DNA of 64,000 nucleotides, from NCBI RefSeq assembly GCF_000384215.1, contig NZ_KB913032.1, forward strand, positions 6,595,605 through 6,659,604, in the 5' to 3' direction. The position numbers and the translations under genes were made by a program. This DNA is from Amycolatopsis alba DSM 44262. Lineage in GTDB: Bacteria > Actinomycetota > Actinomycetes > Mycobacteriales > Pseudonocardiaceae. Positions 26,418 through 34,689 of this stretch are shown in pieces. The first letter of the stretch is position 1. Every line of letters begins with the position of its first letter. The notes under the pieces were generated by a model. The model was not told the origin of the DNA. It ran no database searches and worked only from the letters and a program-made list of their open reading frames with translations.

Positions 26418-26813
26418 TTGAGCAGGCGAGCCGTCGCGACGGTCGTTCTGTGCTGCGGCGCTTTCGCGGTGCTGGCTGGGTGTTCGGCCGCCCCGGCACC
26501 CGCGGAGGCGACCAAGACCGTCACCGTCCCGCCCACGACGAGTGCCTCGCCGAGCGCGTCTTCCGCCGGTGGTTCCTCCACCGACGCTCCGGGCAGGGTC
26601 TTCGATCCCCGGACCATGCAGGCCGACGTGCGGAAGATCCTCACCGGGACGTATCAGATGAGCGAGGTCGGCGAGGTGCTCTGCCCGTCGAACCAGAAGG
26701 TCGAGGACGGCAGTACGTTCACTTGCACCGTCCAGGTCGCAGGGGAGGGCAAGACCGTCACGATCACCGTCACCGGTGACGACGGCCGCTACGAGGTCGG
26801 CGCGCCCGCCTGA
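26418..26813 (+). CDS. DUF4333 lipoprotein
   Basis: The 131-residue product has a lipoprotein signal ending in the lipobox LAGC (Cys about residue 20), a Ser/Pro/Thr linker, then a DUF4333 domain from about residue 60 with the same two-cysteine pattern (VLCPSN...TFTCTV) as the protein at 24302. The start is TTG at 26418 behind GGTGGGGGTGGAG. A frame extension upstream would overlap the Eis gene. It is the second DUF4333 partner in the tandem module. Confidence 0.82.
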   Translation: MSRRAVATVVLCCGAFAVLAGCSAAPAPAEATKTVTVPPTTSASPSASSAGGSSTDAPGRVFDPRTMQADVRKILTGTYQMSEVGEVLCPSNQKVEDGSTFTCTVQVAGEGKTVTITVTGDDGRYEVGAPA

Positions 26814-26857
26814 AAACCGGTTGGGTTCGCCGGGATCGGACGGCAGGATCTGCTGTC

Positions 26858-28078
26858 ATGAGCGAATTCCATGTGCGTGCCGTGGCCGAAGGCGAGCAGC
26901 GCGCCTGCCTCGAAGTCCTGGAACAGGCCTTGCACGCCAAGCCGATCTCGGACGAGGCCTGGGCGAAGATGGCGCCGACCTGGCCTGCCGCGGGGAAGTT
27001 CGCCGCGTTCGACGGCGATGGCACCCCCGTGGGGATCGCGAGTTCCTTCGAGATGGAGCTCACTGTCCCAGGTGGACGGAAGCTCGCCACCGCGGGCGTC
27101 GACGGCGTCGCCGTCCGCGCGGACTGGACCCGTCGCGGGATCCTCACCACGATGATGGCCGCACAGCTGGAGGACTTCGCCGCACGAGGTGTCCCGCTGG
27201 CGGCGCTGCACGCTTCGGAAGGTGTGATCTACGGGCGCTTCGGTTACGGTGCGGCCACTTTCTGCAAAGGCGTGTTCGTCGAACGCCCCCGCGCTCAGGT
27301 CCGCGACGGCGTGGGACGGGACGGAGAGGTCAGGTTCGTCACCCCGGCCGAGGCGGTCCGGCGTGTTTCCTCGCTGTACAAACGGTTCGAAGGAACGCGG
27401 CCTGGGTCCGTCTCCCGCCCCGAGCAATGGTGGCCGGGCTTCTTCGACCGGCTCGTCACCGGGAACGACGGCTATCGCGTCGCGGTCCACAGTGGTCCGG
27501 ACGGGGACGACGGTTTCGTCGTCTACCGGACCATCGACGCGCGCGACCGTAAGGCACCGGAACGCGGAGCGATCCTGGAGATCCGCGAACTCGAGGCCGC
27601 GACACCGCGGGCCTGGGCAGGACTGTGGCGCTTCCTGCTGTCGGTCGACCTTGTCTCGGCGATCGCCGGACGGGGCCGCCCGATGGACGAGCCGATCGCC
27701 GAACTGCTCACCGACCCGCGTGCGGTCAACACGACCGAGGTCATCGACGATCTGTGGGTCCGGCTCGTCGACGTGCTCGCGGCTTTGCGGGCACGCACCT
27801 ACGGCACCGCGGAGCCCGTAGTGCTGGAAGTGTCCGACAAGCAGCTTCCGGACAACAACGGCCGTTACGCCGTCGGCACGAGCGGCGTAGAACGCACCAC
27901 CGCCGAGCCGGAGCTGAGGCTGGACGTCAGCACTTTGTCGTCGCTCTACCTCGGCCACGGTTTCTTCAGCGATCTGGCCCTGTCCGGCCGTGTCGAGGTA
28001 CTGGAAGCCGGGGCGGCCGAGCGTGCCGACGCGTTGTTCCACACCGCGCGGGCCCCGTGGTGCGGGACGTTCTTCTAA
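26858..28078 (+). CDS. Eis-family N-acetyltransferase (second copy)
   Basis: The 406-residue product has the same three-domain Eis layout, with VRADWTRRGILTTMM at the acetyl-CoA site, IYGRFGYGAA and the terminal Phe in WCGTFF. It is clearly paralogous to the 25183 gene but diverged in the middle domain, suggesting different acceptors. It overlaps the convergent pirin gene by 4 bases. WhiB7 induces Eis in mycobacteria; no obvious WhiB7 site was noted here. Confidence 0.86.
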   Translation: MSEFHVRAVAEGEQRACLEVLEQALHAKPISDEAWAKMAPTWPAAGKFAAFDGDGTPVGIASSFEMELTVPGGRKLATAGVDGVAVRADWTRRGILTTMMAAQLEDFAARGVPLAALHASEGVIYGRFGYGAATFCKGVFVERPRAQVRDGVGRDGEVRFVTPAEAVRRVSSLYKRFEGTRPGSVSRPEQWWPGFFDRLVTGNDGYRVAVHSGPDGDDGFVVYRTIDARDRKAPERGAILEIRELEAATPRAWAGLWRFLLSVDLVSAIAGRGRPMDEPIAELLTDPRAVNTTEVIDDLWVRLVDVLAALRARTYGTAEPVVLEVSDKQLPDNNGRYAVGTSGVERTTAEPELRLDVSTLSSLYLGHGFFSDLALSGRVEVLEAGAAERADALFHTARAPWCGTFF

Positions 28079-29043
28079 GCCGGATTGCGCCGCGGTTTGA
28101 TCCGCACCTGCGGCAACGCGGGTGCGGGCAACCACGCCGTGGTGCCCTGATATCCGTCCACGGAGCCGAACCGGTCCGCCTGGGCTTGCCACGCCTCCCG
28201 GTACTCGGCGATCTCCTCGTGGCTGCGGCCCACGAAGTTCCACCACATGACGAGCTCCTCGGTGAACGGGGTCCCGCCGAGCAGGAGCACCCTGGCCGGT
28301 TCGCCGCCGCTGTTCGTCAGCGCCAGCTGTCCGGCGCCGGGCGCGAGGTAGGCGAGTTCGCCGGTACCCAGCGCGGTTCCGGCGACGGTGACCGAGCCGA
28401 CGTCCTGCAGGACTCCGTGTTCGAAGGCGGGGTCGACGTCGAGGGTCAAGGTGGCCCCGCGCGCCACGGTGAGTTCGGCGCCCAGCAGGGGAGTGAACGC
28501 ACGCACCGGTGACGTGGTCCCGGCGAGGCTGCCGAGGAAGACCCGTGCGGTGGCTCCGGGCAGCCGGAGCAGCGGCGGCGCGTAGTGCCGGAAGTCCCGT
28601 GCGGTGTCGCGGTGTTCGTCGGGCAGTGCGATCCAGAGCTGGACACCGTGCAGTGTCCTGGTGTCCGGTGTGGACACTTCGGAATGCGCGATGCCGTGCC
28701 CGGCGGTCATCAGGTTGAGTTCGCCTGGCCGGACCATGGCGTGGGTGCCGATGCTGTCGCGGTGCTCGACCTCGCCGCTGAACAGCCAGCTCGCGGTCTG
28801 CAATCCGGTGTGCGGATGCGGCGCGACGTCCATCCCGCCGGATTCCGACACGTCCTGAGGACCGTAGTGGTCGGCGAAACACCACGCGCCGATCAGGGAC
28901 CGCTGTCGCTGCGGAAGAGTCCGGCGGACCCGGATCGCGCGCGGCCCGCCGAGCGGCACCTCGCGCGGGGTCAGCACGGTGACGCCGTCGCCGGGGCGGT
29001 CACGGCACAGCAGTTCGGCCGGTTCGGCCTCGGTGTTGCTCAC
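28075..29043 (-). CDS. Pirin family protein
   Basis: The 322-residue bicupin has the pirin metal-site signature HPHTGLQTASWLFSG (about 77-91), a second HGIAHSE motif (about 115-121), and the typical VQLWIALP strand and C-terminal cupin. Some bacterial pirins have quercetinase activity; others bind partners. The role here is unknown. It starts in a 4-base overlap with the exonuclease stop, so it lies in one operon behind it. Confidence 0.88.
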   Translation of the reverse strand: MSNTEAEPAELLCRDRPGDGVTVLTPREVPLGGPRAIRVRRTLPQRQRSLIGAWCFADHYGPQDVSESGGMDVAPHPHTGLQTASWLFSGEVEHRDSIGTHAMVRPGELNLMTAGHGIAHSEVSTPDTRTLHGVQLWIALPDEHRDTARDFRHYAPPLLRLPGATARVFLGSLAGTTSPVRAFTPLLGAELTVARGATLTLDVDPAFEHGVLQDVGSVTVAGTALGTGELAYLAPGAGQLALTNSGGEPARVLLLGGTPFTEELVMWWNFVGRSHEEIAEYREAWQAQADRFGSVDGYQGTTAWLPAPALPQVRIKPRRNPA

Positions 29044-29984
29044 GGCTTGGGGAGCGCGGCCAGCAGACGCTCCACCGAACGGCCGAGATTCCAGCGCTCC
29101 GCCAGTTCGGCGACCTTGTCCGGGTCGGCGGGCTCGGACGGGACGGTGTCCGGGCGGGACTGCTCGACCGGTGCGTCGGCCGCGACCCGCACGACGGTCG
29201 GGGCGACCGCGAGGTAGTCGGCGGCGTCGGTCAGCCGCAGCCGGGTCTTGAGCGGCACCCGCGAGTCACCGGCGTTGGACGCCTCGATCAGCTCCTGAAG
29301 CGAACCGAACTGCGTGATCAGCTTCGCCGCGGTCTTCTCGCCGATCCCGGCGACGCCGGGCAGCCCGTCCGACGGGTCTCCGCGCAGCGCGGCCATGTCC
29401 GCGTATCCGGGGCCGGCGTTCCCGGCCGGGATCCCGTACTTCTCGGCGAGTTCGTCCGGGCCGAGGATTTCGGCCTTGTTCCAGCCTTTGCCGACGTAGA
29501 TGACCACCGTGGACGTCGGCTCGTGGCGGACCAGCTGGAACAGGTCGCGGTCACCGGTGATGACCTCGACCGGCGACTTCCGCTCGCGGATCGCGAGCGC
29601 GCCGATGACGTCGTCGGCCTCGTATCCGGCCGCCTCGGCCGTCGCCAGCCCGAAGGCCTCCAGCAGCTCCAGGATGATCGGCACCTGCGGGGTCAGCGTG
29701 TCCGGTACTTCTTCGACGTCACCGCCCTCCGGCACCTCTTCGGCCACCCGATGTGCCTTGTAGCTGGGCAGCAGGTCGGTGCGGAACTTCGGCCGCCAGT
29801 CCGCGTCCAGGCACGCCACGAGCCGGTCGGGCCGCCGGTCGACGAGGATCCGCGCGACGGTGTCGGTGAACCCGCGTACGGCGTTGACCGGCGTCCCGTC
29901 CGGGGCGGTCATCGACTGGGGCAGTGCGTAGAACGAGCGGAAGTAGAGGCTCGCGGAATCGAGGAGAGCGAGTGGTCCGGTCAC
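29040..29984 (-). CDS. 5'-3' exonuclease (FEN-like, PolA N-domain type)
   Basis: The 314-residue product matches stand-alone exonucleases related to the 5' domain of DNA polymerase I: LLDSASLYFRSFYALP, ADDVIGALA, VITGDRDLFQLV with the metal-binding acidic residues, and a helix-hairpin-helix in GLPGVAGIGEKTAAKLI. It would remove flaps or RNA primers. The start is GTG. It is also near helY in mycobacteria (Rv2090), so this is conserved neighbourhood. Confidence 0.9.
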   Translation of the reverse strand: MTGPLALLDSASLYFRSFYALPQSMTAPDGTPVNAVRGFTDTVARILVDRRPDRLVACLDADWRPKFRTDLLPSYKAHRVAEEVPEGGDVEEVPDTLTPQVPIILELLEAFGLATAEAAGYEADDVIGALAIRERKSPVEVITGDRDLFQLVRHEPTSTVVIYVGKGWNKAEILGPDELAEKYGIPAGNAGPGYADMAALRGDPSDGLPGVAGIGEKTAAKLITQFGSLQELIEASNAGDSRVPLKTRLRLTDAADYLAVAPTVVRVAADAPVEQSRPDTVPSEPADPDKVAELAERWNLGRSVERLLAALPKP

Positions 29985-30015
29985 GCGGACAGCCTGCCAT
30001 GTCCCGGCCCGGATG

Positions 30016-30054
30016 TCCGTGAAGGACCCGACCCCCAGCCGGGTCCTCCACGGA
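30016..30054. terminator. 15-bp-arm hairpin after the FMN reductase gene
   Basis: TCCGTGAAGGACCCG (30016-30030) pairs with CGGGTCCTCCACGGA (30040-30054) with one G-T wobble. It lies just downstream of the minus-strand reductase stop and is a member of the GTGAAGG hairpin family. Confidence 0.6.
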
Positions 30055-30060
30055 TGCCGG

Positions 30061-30597
30061 TCAAGCGGCGTAGGGCCGCACCCGGCGTGCGTCGCGCAGG
30101 GCGTTGGCCCACCAGTTCAGCTGGTCCAGCAGCGTGGTGGCGGCGAGGGGCGCGCCTTCGGAACCGTCGTGCCGTCCGTCGGCGTCGAAGTGGTTCCAGA
30201 CGAAGGGGAAGCTCACGGTCTCGCGGATCGTCGCCGCGTGGAGTTCGGCGAAGACCGGACGCAGGTGCTCGACCGCGCGCAGGCCGCCGGAGATCCCGCC
30301 GTAGGAAACGAAAGCGACCGGCTTTCCGTGCCACTCACGGCTGGTGGCGTCGAGCGCGGTCTTGAGCGGGCCGGGGTAGCTGTGGTTGTACTCGGGGACG
30401 ATCACGACGACGGCGTCCGCCGAAGCGACGCCTGAGGCGAGGCCGTCGGGGGTTTCGGCCAGGTCGATGACGGACAGGGTGACGTCGTCGCGCTGTTTCG
30501 CACGTTCGAGGAACCAGTTCGCGACGACGGGTGCGAAGCGCCCCTCGCGGACGCTACTGATCACGACGGCTAGCTGGTAAGGCGTGTCGGTTGTCAT
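30061..30597 (-). CDS. NADPH-dependent FMN reductase
   Basis: The 178-residue flavodoxin-like reductase has the phosphate loop SSVREGRFAPVVANWF (about 14-29), VIVPEYNHSYPGPLKTALD, the hallmark of the family, and VSYGGISGGLRAVEHLR at the flavin site. It reduces FMN or quinones and azo compounds. It is divergent from an ArsR-family regulator, which may control it. A leaderless promoter is visible. Confidence 0.9.
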   Translation of the reverse strand: MTTDTPYQLAVVISSVREGRFAPVVANWFLERAKQRDDVTLSVIDLAETPDGLASGVASADAVVVIVPEYNHSYPGPLKTALDATSREWHGKPVAFVSYGGISGGLRAVEHLRPVFAELHAATIRETVSFPFVWNHFDADGRHDGSEGAPLAATTLLDQLNWWANALRDARRVRPYAA

Positions 30598-30604
30598 GGC
30601 ACAG

Positions 30605-30635
30605 ACCGTAGAATCTGAAGCTAAGTAGAGGTCAA
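30605..30635 (-). promoter_or_regulatory. Leaderless promoter of the FMN reductase
   Basis: On the minus strand, TTGACC (30635-30630), a 19-bp spacer and TACGGT (30610-30605) precede the ATG by 7 bp. Confidence 0.5.
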
Positions 30636-30666
30636 ACTCCAGAATCGTTTTCCTGACTGAATTCGA

Positions 30667-30694
30667 TTGCAGAGAACTCTTTGCGATGTAAGGT
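30667..30694 (+). promoter_or_regulatory. Leaderless promoter of the ArsR-MFS operon
   Basis: TTGCAG (30667-30672), a 16-bp spacer and TAAGGT (30689-30694) lie 7 bp before the ATG at 30702. It is divergent from the FMN reductase promoter. Confidence 0.5.
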
Positions 30695-30701
30695 CACCGG
30701 C

Positions 30702-31280
30702 ATGGGGAAGAGCGAGAGGTATCTCGCGAGGATCGACGGACGCCTGCTGCGAGCGTTGTCGCATCCACTGCGGGTCAGGATCTTGGAGCTGTTGCGGGAA
30801 GACGGTCCGGCGACGGCGTCCGGGCTGGGGAAACGGCTGGGGGAGAGTTCCGGGACCACGAGCTGGCACCTGCGCCAGCTGGCCGAGTACGGCCTGGTCA
30901 CCGAAGACTCCGAGCGCGGCAACCGGCGCGACCGGTGGTGGAAGGCCGTGCACGAAGGGGATCAGCTGCAGGGGCAGGACTTCATCAGGGATCCCGATCT
31001 CGTGGGCCCGTTCAGCACTTACGCCCACACGATGGTCGAGCAGCGGTACGCGGCCGAGGCGCAGTTCGTCGCCGAGATGCGGGACTGGTCGGACGAGTGG
31101 ATCGACAAGGTCTCCTTCCACGACTCGCCCCTGTCGCTCACGCCTGACGAGGCCGCCGCGTTGAGCGACGAGATCCTCGACGTGATCAAGCGCTATCGCC
31201 GTCCGGCCAAGGAGGGCGATACGCCCGTCCGGGTCCATTGGGCGGCCTTCCCGAGACGATCCCGTCCGGAAGAGTCATGA
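30702..31280 (+). CDS. ArsR-family (HTH_20-type) regulator
   Basis: The 192-residue product has an N-terminal winged helix (ALSHPLRVRILELLREDGPATASGLGKRLG, then SSGTTSWHLRQLAEYGLV) and a helical C-terminal region of about 100 residues that probably dimerises or senses a ligand. The ATG at 30702 is preferred over a start 21 bp upstream because of the -10 box. Its stop overlaps the MFS start (ATGA), so it likely regulates that exporter. Confidence 0.87.
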   Translation: MGKSERYLARIDGRLLRALSHPLRVRILELLREDGPATASGLGKRLGESSGTTSWHLRQLAEYGLVTEDSERGNRRDRWWKAVHEGDQLQGQDFIRDPDLVGPFSTYAHTMVEQRYAAEAQFVAEMRDWSDEWIDKVSFHDSPLSLTPDEAAALSDEILDVIKRYRRPAKEGDTPVRVHWAAFPRRSRPEES

Positions 31281-32527
31281 GCAGGATGCCGCTGGGGGCG
31301 CTGGTCGTGGCTTCGGGGATCTCCTCGGCCGGCGTGATGATGACCTTGCTCGCGATTCCCTGGTTCGTCCTGCAGAGCACCGGCAGCGGAACCAAGACCG
31401 GCCTCGTCACCGCGGCCGAAGTGCTCGGCCTGATGGTCGCCGCGCTGCTGGGCGGGCCGATCGTGGACCGGGTCGGCACCCGCCGGGCCAGTGTCGGCGC
31501 GGACCTGCTGACCACCGTCACGGTCCTGCTGATCCCGCTCGCGATGGGCACGACAGGGCTCAGCTTGCCCGGATTGATCGCGCTGTCGTTCGTGATGGGT
31601 GTGTCCCGCGGCCCCGCCGACACGGCGAAACAGGTGCTGCTCCCCGGAGTCGCCGGACTCGGTGACGTCCGCATGAGCCGGGCGGCGAGCGCCGTCGAAG
31701 CTGCGATGAGGACCGGCCGGATGGTGGGCGGGCCCGCCGCCGGCGCGCTCATCGCGCTGATCGGCCCGATCCCGGTGCTGTACGTCGACACGGGTGCGCT
31801 GCTGTTGTCTTCCGCGCTGGTGTTCACGCTGATCCCCGCCGCGGCCGGCCCGCCGAGGCCGTCGTCGGGCGGATACCTGGCGGAACTGCGCGAAGGGCTC
31901 GGGTACGTCAAACGCGACGCGCTCCTGCGCGCGGTGGTCGGCATGCTGATGCTCACCAACAGCCTCGACTTCGGGCTGCTCGGCGTCCTGTACCCGGCGT
32001 ACGGCGACCAGGTCCTGCACAGCACCGCGCTCATCGGCGCGATGATCACCGCGGTCGCGGCGGGTGCGTTGCTCGGTTCGGCGATCTATGGCTGGGTGGG
32101 CCATCGGTTGTCCCGGCGGACGGCGATCCTCGTCGCCGTCGGTATCGAGGGCGCGCCGCGATTCGCCTTGCTCGCGCTGGAACCCGCGCCTGCCGTCCTG
32201 CTCGCCGGGCTCGTGGTGGCCGGGATCGGGGCGGGCGCGCTCAACCCGATCGTGCTCCCGGCGGTCTACGAGCGGGTGCCGGAAGCCGTCCGCGGCCGCG
32301 TGCTCAGCCTCCTCGTGGGCGGGGTGCTCGCCGCGATGCCGCTCGGCTCGATGGCGGCGGGGCTGCTGCTGGACGGTGTCGGGCTCGTCGGGGCGCTCGC
32401 CACTTTCGGTGGCCTCTACCTGATCGCCAGTGTGTTCCCGGCGATCTTCCGGGTCTGGCGCGGGCTCGACGATCCCGCCCCGATCGGGGGTGACCGGCCG
32501 GTGAGCCAAGGGGCGCGGACCGACTAG
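31277..32527 (+). CDS. MFS transporter (12-helix drug-efflux type)
   Basis: The 416-residue product has 12 predicted membrane helices and the between-helix 2-3 motif GGPIVDRVGTRRA. A long central loop has REGLGYVKRDALLR, typical of the MFS_3/enterobactin-exporter-like group found with ArsR-type partners. The exported compound is unknown. It is translationally coupled to the regulator upstream. Confidence 0.87.
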   Translation: MSRMPLGALVVASGISSAGVMMTLLAIPWFVLQSTGSGTKTGLVTAAEVLGLMVAALLGGPIVDRVGTRRASVGADLLTTVTVLLIPLAMGTTGLSLPGLIALSFVMGVSRGPADTAKQVLLPGVAGLGDVRMSRAASAVEAAMRTGRMVGGPAAGALIALIGPIPVLYVDTGALLLSSALVFTLIPAAAGPPRPSSGGYLAELREGLGYVKRDALLRAVVGMLMLTNSLDFGLLGVLYPAYGDQVLHSTALIGAMITAVAAGALLGSAIYGWVGHRLSRRTAILVAVGIEGAPRFALLALEPAPAVLLAGLVVAGIGAGALNPIVLPAVYERVPEAVRGRVLSLLVGGVLAAMPLGSMAAGLLLDGVGLVGALATFGGLYLIASVFPAIFRVWRGLDDPAPIGGDRPVSQGARTD

Positions 32528-32530
32528 GCT
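32525..32530 (+). promoter_or_regulatory. -10 box for the M24 peptidase, overlapping the MFS stop
   Basis: TAGGCT begins in the MFS TAG stop and lies 7 bp before the ATG at 32538, implying a leaderless transcript. Confidence 0.4.
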
Positions 32531-32537
32531 CGGCACC

Positions 32538-33680
32538 ATGTCGCGCCGTTCCCTTCACAACCCAGCCCCCGACGCCGCCAGCCTCCGCGCCCGCCTGGAC
32601 CGGGCCCGCGCCGCCGCGGCCGCCGCCGACACCGACGCCCTGCTGATCGCACCCGGCTCGGACCTGCGCTACCTCATCGGCCAGGCAGGCGGATCGTTCG
32701 AACGGCTGACCACGCTGGTAATCCCGGCCGACGGTGTCCCGGCGCTGGTGCTGCCGAAACTGGAGGCTCCCGGCTACGCCGACGTCCCGGCCGACGAACT
32801 GGGCATCGAGGTCATCACCTGGGTCGACGGTGACAACGCCTACGAACTGGTCGCCGACAGGCTGGGCAAGCCAGGCCGTGTCGCGGTCAGCGACTTCACC
32901 CCGGCGCTGCATGTCCTCGCCTTCCGCGGCGCGCTCGGCGACGCCGACCAGACGCTGGCCGGGCCGATCGTGCGCGAACTGCGGATGCGCAAGGACGCGA
33001 CCGAGATCCAGGCGCTGCGCGACGCCGGAGCGGCCATCGACCGCGTGCACGCCCGCGTGCACGAATGGCTGCGCCCCGGCCGCACCGAGGCCGAGGTCGG
33101 CGCGGACATCACCGCCGCGATCGTCGAAGAGGGCCACACCCACGCCGACTTCGTGATCGTCGGCTCGGGTCCCAACGGCGCCAGCCCGCACCACGACGTC
33201 TCAGAGCGTGTCATCGAGCGCGGCGACGTCGTCGTGGTCGACATCGGCGGCCCGATCGCCGAGGGCTACAACTCCGACTCCACCCGCACGTACGCGGTCG
33301 GTGAGCCGCGTGACGCCGACGTCGCCGAGACCTACGCGGTGCTGCAGCGCGCCCAGCGCGCCGCCGTCGAGGCCGTCCGCCCCGGCGTCACCGCCGAGTC
33401 GATCGACGCCGCCGCGCGCGACATCATCGCCGAAGCGGGTTACGGCGAGTACTTCATCCACCGCACCGGCCACGGCATCGGCCTCGACGTGCACGAAGAG
33501 CCCTACATCATCAAGGGCAACGCGCTGCCGCTGGAGCCGGGCATGGCCTTCAGCGTCGAGCCCGGCATCTACCAGCCGGACCGCTGGGGTGCCCGCATCG
33601 AGGACATCGTCGTGGTCACCGAGGACGGCGTCGAGTCGGTCAACCAGCGTCCGCACGACCTGATCGTGCTCGACGCATGA
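32538..33680 (+). CDS. M24 Xaa-Pro aminopeptidase (PepQ/PepP-like)
   Basis: The 380-residue product has an N-terminal creatinase-like domain (1-150) and a pita-bread catalytic domain. The metal ligands are all present: Asp in VVDIGG, Asp in NSDSTRTY, His in RTGHGIG, Glu in FSVEPGIY and Glu in ARIEDI. It hydrolyses N-terminal Xaa-Pro bonds or dipeptides, probably in the cytoplasm as no signal is present. It is coupled to an Lrp-type regulator by a 4-base overlap. Confidence 0.92.
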   Translation: MSRRSLHNPAPDAASLRARLDRARAAAAAADTDALLIAPGSDLRYLIGQAGGSFERLTTLVIPADGVPALVLPKLEAPGYADVPADELGIEVITWVDGDNAYELVADRLGKPGRVAVSDFTPALHVLAFRGALGDADQTLAGPIVRELRMRKDATEIQALRDAGAAIDRVHARVHEWLRPGRTEAEVGADITAAIVEEGHTHADFVIVGSGPNGASPHHDVSERVIERGDVVVVDIGGPIAEGYNSDSTRTYAVGEPRDADVAETYAVLQRAQRAAVEAVRPGVTAESIDAAARDIIAEAGYGEYFIHRTGHGIGLDVHEEPYIIKGNALPLEPGMAFSVEPGIYQPDRWGARIEDIVVVTEDGVESVNQRPHDLIVLDA

Positions 33681-34129
33681 CCAATTCCCTGGAACCGCTG
33701 GACCAGTCGATCGTGCAGGAGCTGGCCGCGGACGGACGGCGCAGCTTCACCGATCTGGCCGAGCGGGTCGGCCTGTCGGTGTCGGCGGTGCATCAGCGGG
33801 TGCGGCGTCTGGAGCAGCGCGGGGTGATCCTCGGGTACACGGCACGGCTCGACGGTGAGCAGATCGGTCTCCCGCTCACCGCGCTGATCTCGCTGACCCC
33901 GAACGATCCGGCGGCTCCGGACGACTATCCGCAGCGTCTCGAGCACATCAAGGAGATCGAGTCCTGTTACTCGGTCGCCGGGGACGAGTCATACATCCTC
34001 CTGGTCCGGGTGGCTTCGCCGCTCGGACTGGAGGACCTGCTCCGCCGTATCCGCGAGTCCGCCAAGGTCTCGACGCGGACCACGGTGGTGCTGTCGACGC
34101 CGTTCGAGGGCCGCTCGCCCACCCTGTGA
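33677..34129 (+). CDS. Lrp/AsnC-family regulator
   Basis: The 150-residue product has an N-terminal helix-turn-helix (LDQSIVQELAADGRRSFTDL, with AVHQRVRRLEQRGVI) and a C-terminal RAM/ACT-like domain (IESCYSVAGDESYILLVRV) that binds amino acids. The pairing with a peptidase suggests feedback on amino acid or peptide availability. Confidence 0.92.
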   Translation: MTNSLEPLDQSIVQELAADGRRSFTDLAERVGLSVSAVHQRVRRLEQRGVILGYTARLDGEQIGLPLTALISLTPNDPAAPDDYPQRLEHIKEIESCYSVAGDESYILLVRVASPLGLEDLLRRIRESAKVSTRTTVVLSTPFEGRSPTL

Positions 34130-34162
34130 AACCGGAAAACGGGTGGGCTTGCGCGGCGCTGG

Positions 34163-34168
34163 TACGAT
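34163..34168 (+). promoter_or_regulatory. -10 box for the toxin-antitoxin pair
   Basis: TACGAT lies 7 bp before the antitoxin ATG at 34176; the leader is AAAAGGT. Confidence 0.4.
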
Positions 34169-34175
34169 AAAAGGT

Positions 34176-34403
34176 ATGGCAACACGTAAGGTCACACTCT
34201 CACTCGACAGTGGTGCGCTCGAGTTCGCCGAGCGGGCCGCCAAGGCACACGGGATCTCGGTCTCGTCGTGGTTGTCCAAGGCGGCCCGCAGGGAAGCCGT
34301 CCGCACCGGATACACCCCGCAGCGCGCTCCGGCCACGCCGTCCGCCGAATCGGACGAGGCCGAGCTGACAGCCGCGGAGAAGGATCTGCGTGCACAGGGG
34401 TGA
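34176..34403 (+). CDS. Antitoxin of a MazEF-like pair
   Basis: The 75-residue product begins with a strand (RKVTLSLDSGALEFAERAAKA) and two helices, as in ribbon-helix-helix antitoxins, then has a charged disordered tail ending in TAAEKDLRAQG that would wrap the toxin. It overlaps the toxin gene by 14 bp. Family assignment rests on layout and partner. Confidence 0.75.
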   Translation: MATRKVTLSLDSGALEFAERAAKAHGISVSSWLSKAARREAVRTGYTPQRAPATPSAESDEAELTAAEKDLRAQG

Positions 34404-34689
34404 AGTCTGGACGTATCACCCCCCGACCGAACCGGCACGGCAGCGCACCGTCGTCCTGCTGTCTTCGGACGGGGTGAACGAATCCGAGCGGCCGTGGCTG
34501 CTCGGCACCGAACTGCTGGACCGGGATCCGCAAGACATCCTCGGTGTCGCCGTCGACGCGCGTTATTGGGTCTCCACGCTGAACCTCACGCGCCTGTACC
34601 GGCCGTGGTTCGACGAGAAGATCGCGGAAATCGACCAAGAGGTCCAGGAGCGCATCGACATCGCGTTGCGCGCCGCGCTGGATCTCTAG
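34390..34689 (+). CDS. MazF/PemK-like mRNA-interferase toxin
   Basis: The 99-residue product starts with the signature MHRGEVWTYHP, followed by RTVVLLSSDGVNE, like the MazF core. The later part is divergent: the usual GxV and TD-type catalytic positions are hard to place, so activity is uncertain. The GTG start lies inside the antitoxin gene. It overlaps the convergent SGNH hydrolase by 4 bp. Confidence 0.75.
   Translation: MHRGEVWTYHPPTEPARQRTVVLLSSDGVNESERPWLLGTELLDRDPQDILGVAVDARYWVSTLNLTRLYRPWFDEKIAEIDQEVQERIDIALRAALDL

Noticed and set aside
34686..34689. Toxin and SGNH hydrolase as one convergent functional pair
   Set aside because: The 4-bp overlap of convergent ends is common in compact genomes and shows no functional link.
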